11,630 nucleotides of DNA from positions 21,675-33,304 of the forward strand of contig MU631508.1 in assembly GCA_026770615.1 (NCBI GenBank), in the 5' to 3' direction. This DNA comes from Pavlovales sp. CCMP2436 (Eukaryota; Haptophyta; Pavlovophyceae; Pavlovales). The notes beneath the pieces are model-generated. The model saw only the letters and a list, made by a program, of their open reading frames with translations, searched no databases and was not told where the DNA came from. Positions 7,509 to 11,630 of the stretch are shown here, one piece after another. Made by a program: the position numbers and the translations under genes. Numbering within the stretch: the first letter of the stretch is position 1; every line of letters starts with the position of its first letter.

Positions 7509-7527
7509 ATATATATATATATACGGC

Positions 7528-7620
7528 CGACGCGGCGCTCAGACCAGCACAACATTTAGAACAGTCAGACGCCAGCTTATTGAATCCCTATCATAAATAT
7601 ATCTATATATATAGCGGCTC
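7528..7620 (+). repeat. Flanking direct repeat, copy 2, ending in a partial element end
   Basis: Homologous to 44-127 with a few substitutions and a longer TA tract. It ends with AGCGGCTC (7613-7620), the first eight bases of the inverted repeat, after which the sequence (ATAAATATAAATAAG) no longer matches the element. It could be the start of another, diverged family member. Confidence 0.8.
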
Positions 7621-7802
7621 ATAAATATAAATAAGCTACAGCACGCCGTGTTACCGATTTAAAAATGTCAGACTGTAACACCGCAGTTAGACCCATGCGA
7701 CAGATCCTATTCAAACCGATTCAATAGGCAAGGTACGCGCTGTTTTATCGATACAATCTGCACTAGCTTCCAAAGGTAGCACCATTCTGGCCCACCGGAC
7801 GG

Positions 7803-7871
7803 ACCTGGACGCGCAGCACGCCCCACAGGATTGCAACTTTCCACCCCACCTGGACGTGTAGCGCGCCCCAC
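7803..7871 (+). repeat. Pair of 24-bp direct repeats upstream of the spliced gene
   Basis: ACCTGGACG(C/T)G(C/T)AGC(A/G)CGCCCCAC occurs at 7803-7826 and 7848-7871, 45 bp apart, with three differences. Position and duplication could suit a regulatory site of the gene at 8204, but nothing else supports this. Inverted repeats GTGTTAC/GTAACAC (7648-7681) and CCTATT/AATAGG (about 7706-7728) lie farther upstream. Confidence 0.6.
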
Positions 7872-8046
7872 TTTTCCAGACTCACGACACCACATTTAGA
7901 GCGTAGCGCAACGCCCCCGGCGTAATTTCGACAGAAGGGCTGCCGCCGTAGGCTTCAAGGGCCCGCAACTCCTGCACCGTGCACAATTTGGCGAAAGTTA
8001 AAAAACTTCAAACGGCGCGGGCCAGCGTTCTGACAGGCGCTGCCGC

Positions 8047-8154
8047 GGGCGAACAGCTCAAGGGCAGGGTCAGACTTGGACCTGAGAGCCAGGCAGCGGG
8101 CGAGCAGATCAGGGGGCGCGCAGGGCCAGGCTTGGACCCGAGAGCCAGGGCACC
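8047..8154 (+). repeat. Two-unit minisatellite in the gene leader
   Basis: A unit beginning GGGCGA(A/G)CAG and ending near GAGAGCCAGG occurs at 8047-8097 (51 bp) and 8098-8154 (57 bp), with a third start at 8155. Both lengths are multiples of three. The stretch is in frame with the gene's first exon from an upstream ATG at 7979, so translation is possible, though two phased units could be chance. Confidence 0.65.
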
Positions 8155-8203
8155 GGGCGACCAGCGCGAGAGCGCCTCCGGTCCGGTCGCGCCGACTCAG
8201 TCG

Positions 8204-9161
8204 ATGGCCACAGCCCCTCTGGTTGGGCGTCGAGTGCGCATCGAGGGGCTCGCCTCCAAGCCGGAGCTCAACGGGACCGAGGGCACGGCCATCTTCTTCG
8301 ATGTATGTGTGTGTGTATGTATAGCCAGTACCTTCAACAGAGCGACGTCCAGACGCTGACAAACGGCACCACCTGTGCACTCAGGACGTGAAGACGCGCT
8401 ACAACGTGCGACTCGCTGACGGGGCGTTCATTGCACTCAAGCCAAGCGTGCTCATAGCGGCTGACGGCGGCGCTGGGGCCGGCGGGGGCGGCGGGGGCGG
8501 TATGCCGGGCATGGGTGGACAGGCGACAATGCTCCAGGCGCTGCTCGCACAGTTGCTCGGCGGCGGGGCGGCCGGGTTGCTGCCGGCCGGCGTACCACCA
8601 GAGGCCTTCGGCGGCGTGGCCCTGGTCGTCATGTTCGCGCTGCCCAAGCTGCTCGGTGTTGGGCTGATGCAGTCGGCACTGGTCTGCGTCCTGCTCGGCG
8701 GCGCCGGCCTCAGCGTCGCGGGTGGCAAGGGCGCGCGCGGGGCGCTCGCCAACGGGCGGCAAATGCTCGCCAGGTTCTGCGCACAGGCCTCGCAGGTGAC
8801 GGGGCGGCCGATCTCGGCGACGCAGGTGAGCGTGTTTCTCCTCGCCTGCGTCGGGCTTTTGTGGCGGATGCTTTCCGCTTCCCCCCCCGCCGCGGCGGGG
8901 GATGCCAGGATTGCGGCGTATACCAAGGGCTTCAACGACGGTCAGGCCGGAAGCGCCTTTGACCCCATCTCGGACTCTGCGGGTGGCTCGAGCTCAAGCA
9001 GGTTTGGCATCGGCTCGTTGTTCAATATAGCAATCGCAGGCTCCATGCTCAAGCAATGGTTGGGCTCACCGCCCAGCCTGCAGAATCTGATGGATAACGG
9101 GCGGCGCGCAAACCCGATGCAGCTGATGATGCTCGTCCAAATCATCAGCAGCCTCTTCTAA
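8204..9161 (+). CDS. PELNG-type domain protein with membrane segments, one intron
   Basis: Exon 1 (8204-8302, 33 codons) and exon 2 (8385-9161) join in phase 0 across an 82-bp GT-AG intron to give 291 residues. The join falls inside one module: VGRRVRIEGL, then KPELNG (19-24), then RYNVRLADGAFIALKPSVL (about 38-56). This is the small SH3-like fold seen in many algal multidomain proteins, often beside MYND fingers or ankyrin repeats. A Gly-rich linker and GMPGMGG follow. Two adjoining hydrophobic segments lie at about 108-146, a third at about 177-196, then an AYTKGFNDG motif, a Ser-rich stretch and an amphipathic C terminus. There is no N-terminal signal peptide. I infer a membrane-anchored adaptor; the partner is unknown. 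The start at 8204 sits directly before the domain; an in-frame ATG at 7979 would add 75 low-complexity residues. AATAAA lies 69 bp after the stop. Frame, intron and 3' signal all look intact. Confidence 0.8.
8303..8384 (+). other. Phase-0 spliceosomal intron, 82 bp
   Basis: The intron begins GTATGTGTGTGTGTATGT and ends GTGCACTCAG. It includes a TG repeat and a TAG in the upstream frame, so read-through would truncate the protein inside its domain. Removing it restores a continuous PELNG-type module, which is strong support. The canonical GT donor differs from the GC/GA donors frequent in dinoflagellates. Confidence 0.85.
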
Positions 9162-9229
9162 GGCGGCGCTCCCAGGACTTGGGTGGACTCCCATGGTTTT
9201 GGGCGGACACGACACTGATGTTAAAGACG

Positions 9230-9235
9230 AATAAA
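9230..9235 (+). terminator. AATAAA polyadenylation signal
   Basis: AATAAA lies 69 bp after the TAA stop of the spliced gene and before the AT-rich element, a normal position for a 3' end signal. Use of AATAAA varies between algal groups, so the assignment rests mainly on position. Confidence 0.55.
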
Positions 9236-9312
9236 GCCCGGGCAGGAATACCTTCCAAATAACCAGCCAGCCGGTACCTTCAGTTGCCTGAGACTGAGCG
9301 GGCCATGGCATC

Positions 9313-9756
9313 GGTCACCCCCGGTCAGTCCGCAAGTGGGGGACGACCATCCTGAGCACTGTGCGCCTCCATAATTGAAGACAGAGCTCGATCTAGGCTT
9401 CCTGGATTCATCTCGGAGAGCTCTATCCTATACAATTATCAGAAATTTGTGAATTTGAATGCGTGGGGTAGTAAATCAGTAACTAATAAAGTGATCTTTT
9501 TAAAAATGGGGATTGGTGGATACAGTATTTAGCACAACGAGGAAAATATTAAAATGGAGGAAATTTGGATACAGTATATAGCATGTTGAATTTTTCTTAT
9601 GTTATTTTAAGAGGCAAGTTGGTTATTGGGCGTCCATTTTTATAAAAAGCTAGATACGAATCTACTGCAGATACATATATTTAAAATTTACTGGCCCATT
9701 TCGTTGTTGTCTTCGGCGAAGCGCTCAGGATGGTTGTCCTCTGACCGGGGGTGACC
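9313..9756. mobile_element. AT-rich element with inverted ends (MITE-like)
   Basis: GGTCACCCCCGGTCAG (9313-9328) is exactly inverted at 9741-9756, and a second inverted block follows inside each end (GGACGACCATCCTGAGC at 9341 against GCTCAGGATGGTTGTCC at 9723-9739), with a 12-base insertion on the left only. The interior (about 9430-9710) is strongly AT-rich and has no coding frame. It holds TGGATACAGTAT(T/A)TAGCA twice, at 9517-9534 and 9566-9583. No clean target duplication is visible at the ends. It fits a nonautonomous DNA transposon in the 3' flank of the spliced gene; a large imperfect foldback is the alternative. Confidence 0.65.
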
Positions 9757-9839
9757 TGAGACACAGCCAGCGGGTGAGCCGTTTTGGCTCCAAAGAAGAC
9801 GAGACTGAGCATATGTGACACACTGTGACACGTCCTCGG

Positions 9840-9953
9840 TATATCCAACTCTCATAAGTTTACTACAAACTATTATCTCCGCCGTGGGATAATAATTTAT
9901 AATTGTAAAATAGTTATAAACATAAATAAATACTTAAAGAAACAAATAAAGAA
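9840..9953. other. AT-rich spacer
   Basis: Strongly AT-rich with ATAATTTATAATTG and repeated AATAAA-like words. It contrasts sharply with the GC-rich sequence on either side. It could be promoter or 3' flank; no gene is visible. Confidence 0.5.
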
Positions 9954-10607
9954 ATGATTTCTCGTGGTCATTGCACTTCTGTAACCGTCCAGAAGACGGC
10001 TTCGGCTCACGGTTCTCGGGCGTGCTCAGCTCTTGGAGCGCCCGCCTCTCGCGCAGCTCGGCGCTTCGACATTCTCATATCTGAGGGCGAGGAGAGCGAT
10101 GACTCGGATAAGCTGCCGACACGCTACGCGGTCAGCGGGGCATAGTACGCATTCAGAGAGTTAATAAGCTCAAATAACAACGAGCGCGTGCTGTGCCCGA
10201 TCTGCCTCAAGAAGTTCAACGAGGGGAAGCTCCGCGCGGCTGACGTCTTCCAGGGGCGCAAGAACAGCCTGATCGCGCCCGAGGGGCACATCGACCAGGT
10301 GCACAACCTCTGTCTACTCGGAGTACGCGGCAGCCACGCGGCCGGTTGGGAAGAGAAAGAAGGCTGCCACGCCCGCGCTCGAGGAGAGGAGGGGATTGAC
10401 CGGCTTCGGCTTCTTCAAAAGGCCGGCAGTCGCCGCAATCGCCTCCGATGATGCAAGCACTTCATGACGAGCGAGTTCCGAGATCTAGCCAACGACCTTA
10501 AGCGCCGCGCGACGGGCGTTGTTCACATCATCGATCCCGACGAAGATGACGAGTACATAGCCAGCTTTGGGCTCACTCACTCAGTTCAGTTCAGCCAGTC
10601 AGTCTAA
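9954..10607 (+). pseudogene. Decayed gene with acidic segments and a CPIC motif
   Basis: One frame runs from ATG 9954 through FDILISEGEESDDSDKLPTR to TAG at 10143-10145, then continues in the same frame (FRELISSNNNERVLCPICL) into KKFNEGKLRAADVFQGRKN and HIDQVH. Near 10310 the sensible frame moves by one base to EYAAATRPVGKRKKAAT, then GLTGFGFFKRPAVAA, stopping at TGA 10465. It moves back for EFRDLANDLKRRATGVVH and DPDEDDEYIASFG, ending at TAA 10605. Each piece looks protein-like and the pieces abut, so this is one gene broken by one stop and two single-base shifts. CPICLKKF resembles half of a zinc-binding module, but no second Cys/His pair is clear. GFGFFKRP loosely recalls PCNA-binding peptides, without the usual Gln. 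Family unknown. Confidence 0.5.
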
Positions 10608-10665
10608 TTATAACATATTTTATAAAAAGATTGGCTACCGTGCTATATTATTATTACTGCGCGTA

Positions 10666-10763
10666 CTATATTAATGTAGGGGGGTTCGGGCTGGCGGTAC
10701 GTTTCAAGTTCAAGTCAGGCTGATCTAATAGCTCTGACGCAGGCTCCTACGCGCTACGCCGAA
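10666..10763 (+). repeat. 98-bp dispersed repeat, copy 2, with 10-bp flanking duplication
   Basis: About 95% identical to 5108-5205 over the full 98 bases, same orientation. CGTACTATAT occurs at 10662-10671, overlapping the start, and again at 10764-10773 immediately after the end, as a target duplication would. The last six bases of the left copy (CTATAT) are also present in copy 1, so the exact left boundary is uncertain. Confidence 0.8.
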
Positions 10764-10820
10764 CGTACTATATATTATTTGTTAGCATTCATGTGCGCTC
10801 TTGAGCGTGGACGGATGTGT

Positions 10821-11155
10821 GTGAGTACTCGAGGGTACTCACAGGGGGTTTTACTGGATAGTTATCCTTTTCTCCATTGCGACGACACACTTCCGGTCGG
10901 CGGCATTCGTCGGCGGGGTTAAGAAGGCTCTTAACCCAACTATCGGAAGTGGACTTGTCAGGCGCCGGACAGCGCGGAGCTGGTCTGGGCCTCGGACACC
11001 AGGACTGGACTATCAGTGAGTGAGAACCAGTCCGGGCGGTAGAGCGGATCTGCTGCCATAAGATAGAACATGCAGCCTTTAAGGCGTCGTCTTTTCGTCT
11101 TTTGCAGTTACTTTCACCATTGTTGCCCCTGCTGGCCACTCGCGCGGAGCGAGTG
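10821..11155 (+). promoter_or_regulatory. Hairpin-rich leader with splice-like signals
   Basis: Four or more inverted repeats lie within 335 bp: GTGAGTAC/GTACTCAC (10821-10842); nested CACTTCCG/CGGAAGTG enclosing GGGTTAAG/CTTAACCC (10888-10951); GGACTGG/CCAGTCC (11002-11033); CACTCGC/GCGAGTG (11137-11155). GTGAGT donor-like words occur at 10821 and 11016. A pyrimidine-rich TCTTTTCGTCTTTTGCAG ends at about 11106, a good acceptor. I infer a 5' leader with a possible leader intron for the gene at 11215; there is no coding evidence here. Confidence 0.4.
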
Positions 11156-11214
11156 CTGCCTCCAGCTAGCGCCGAGAGGACTAGGCTGAGAGACGCATCA
11201 GGGCCGTATCCAAC

Positions 11215-11630
11215 ATGAGCTCATCGCGTTACAACGACACGCGTGCCCTGGACGGTGCGTCTCAGGACAACAACCTGATGAAGAACATGAAGAAGATCAA
11301 CATGGCCGACCTCGCAGAGATGCCGACCAAGATCAAGCTCCTACGCGAGCTCGAAAAGGCGCTGTACAAAGCCAACCTGCCTACGATCGTCGAGCTCAGC
11401 ATCGAGACAAACATGCAGGAGCTGATTTCGCGCCCGAAGTTCATCGAGCAGAAGATGCACCACAGCGGCCCGACCGCTGAGGCGTTCGCGCAGGCGAGCT
11501 CCCACATCGACGCAGTCGTCACGGCGCACTCGATCAAGTACGAGCGTACGGTGATGGACGTGGACGGGGGCCTGCGCATGTGCGCCTCTAAGTACATGAC
11601 CGACTTCGCCACCGACGCAGAGAAGGAGCA
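11215..11630 (+). CDS. Unrecognised helical protein, 5' part (runs off the window)
   Basis: ATG at 11215 opens a frame with no stop through the window end: 138 complete codons plus two bases. The start MSSSRYNDTRALDGASQDNN is polar. Residues from about 20 to 60 (KNMKKINMADLAEMPTKIKL, then LRELEKALYKANL) look helical, followed by TIVELSIETNMQELI, a middle segment with KFIEQKMHHSGPTAEAF, and DGGLRMCASKYMTDF. Alternation of charged and aliphatic residues suggests helical bundles or coiled coil; there is no signal peptide or membrane segment. Third positions are mostly G or C, as in the spliced gene at 8204. The ATG follows CAAC with a purine at -3 (A), a favourable eukaryotic context. I do not recognise the family; the rest of the gene lies outside the window. 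Confidence 0.75.
   Translation, partial: MSSSRYNDTRALDGASQDNNLMKNMKKINMADLAEMPTKIKLLRELEKALYKANLPTIVELSIETNMQELISRPKFIEQKMHHSGPTAEAFAQASSHIDAVVTAHSIKYERTVMDVDGGLRMCASKYMTDFATDAEKE

Noticed and set aside
1..11630. CRISPR array, prokaryotic operon or rRNA genes
   Set aside because: No regularly spaced short repeats with unique spacers, no ribosome binding sites, no conserved rRNA segments, and a spliceosomal intron is present.

Overview
The window looks like nuclear DNA of a unicellular eukaryote, most likely a GC-rich microalga or other protist. One gene has a clear GT-AG intron that repairs a single domain and an AATAAA signal after its stop. GC-rich coding stretches alternate with sharply AT-rich spacers, there are no bacterial operons or Shine-Dalgarno sites, and repeats dominate. 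The single-domain match (a PELNG-type module common in algal proteomes) does not fix the lineage; haptophyte, pelagophyte and green algae all remain possible.

Left two thirds (about 1-7620) is a nested mobile-element region. A 29-bp terminal inverted repeat at 120-148 and 7480-7508 (27 of 29 bases matching), both set in TA-rich tracts, brackets about 7.4 kb. A further family end (13 bp) lies at 7062-7074 and a partial one at 7613-7620. An 84/93-bp direct repeat (44-127, 7528-7620) sits outside the inverted repeats. Inside are two copies of a ~395-bp repeat (715-1109, 7087-7479), each holding a long hairpin whose outer stem differs between copies by compensatory changes.

Between those copies lie broken protein-coding units. 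On the + strand there is a UBA-like, Lys/Ala coiled-coil, Pro-rich protein with an in-frame TAG (1132-1863), and a repeat protein whose four units are spaced by multiples of three (about 6015-7039, frame breaks). On the - strand there is a retroelement Gag-like protein with a terminal zinc-knuckle-like Cys/His cluster (4169-2722, three in-frame TAG/TAA and one frame change at an A5/T5 run). Between them are a GGC-triplet tract, a 98-bp dispersed repeat and a 344-bp tandem duplication.

The right third (7620-11630) looks more like host sequence. It has a spliced gene for a PELNG-type domain plus membrane segments (8204-9161), an AT-rich element with inverted ends (9313-9756), a decayed gene with a CPIC motif and acidic tracts (9954-10607), a second copy of the 98-bp repeat, a hairpin-rich leader, and the 5' part of an unrecognised helical protein (11215 to the window end).

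The broken frames allow two readings: transposon-captured pseudogenes, or genes partly obscured by homopolymer sequencing errors and possibly by TAA/TAG read as glutamine. The first is simpler; the second can be tested.
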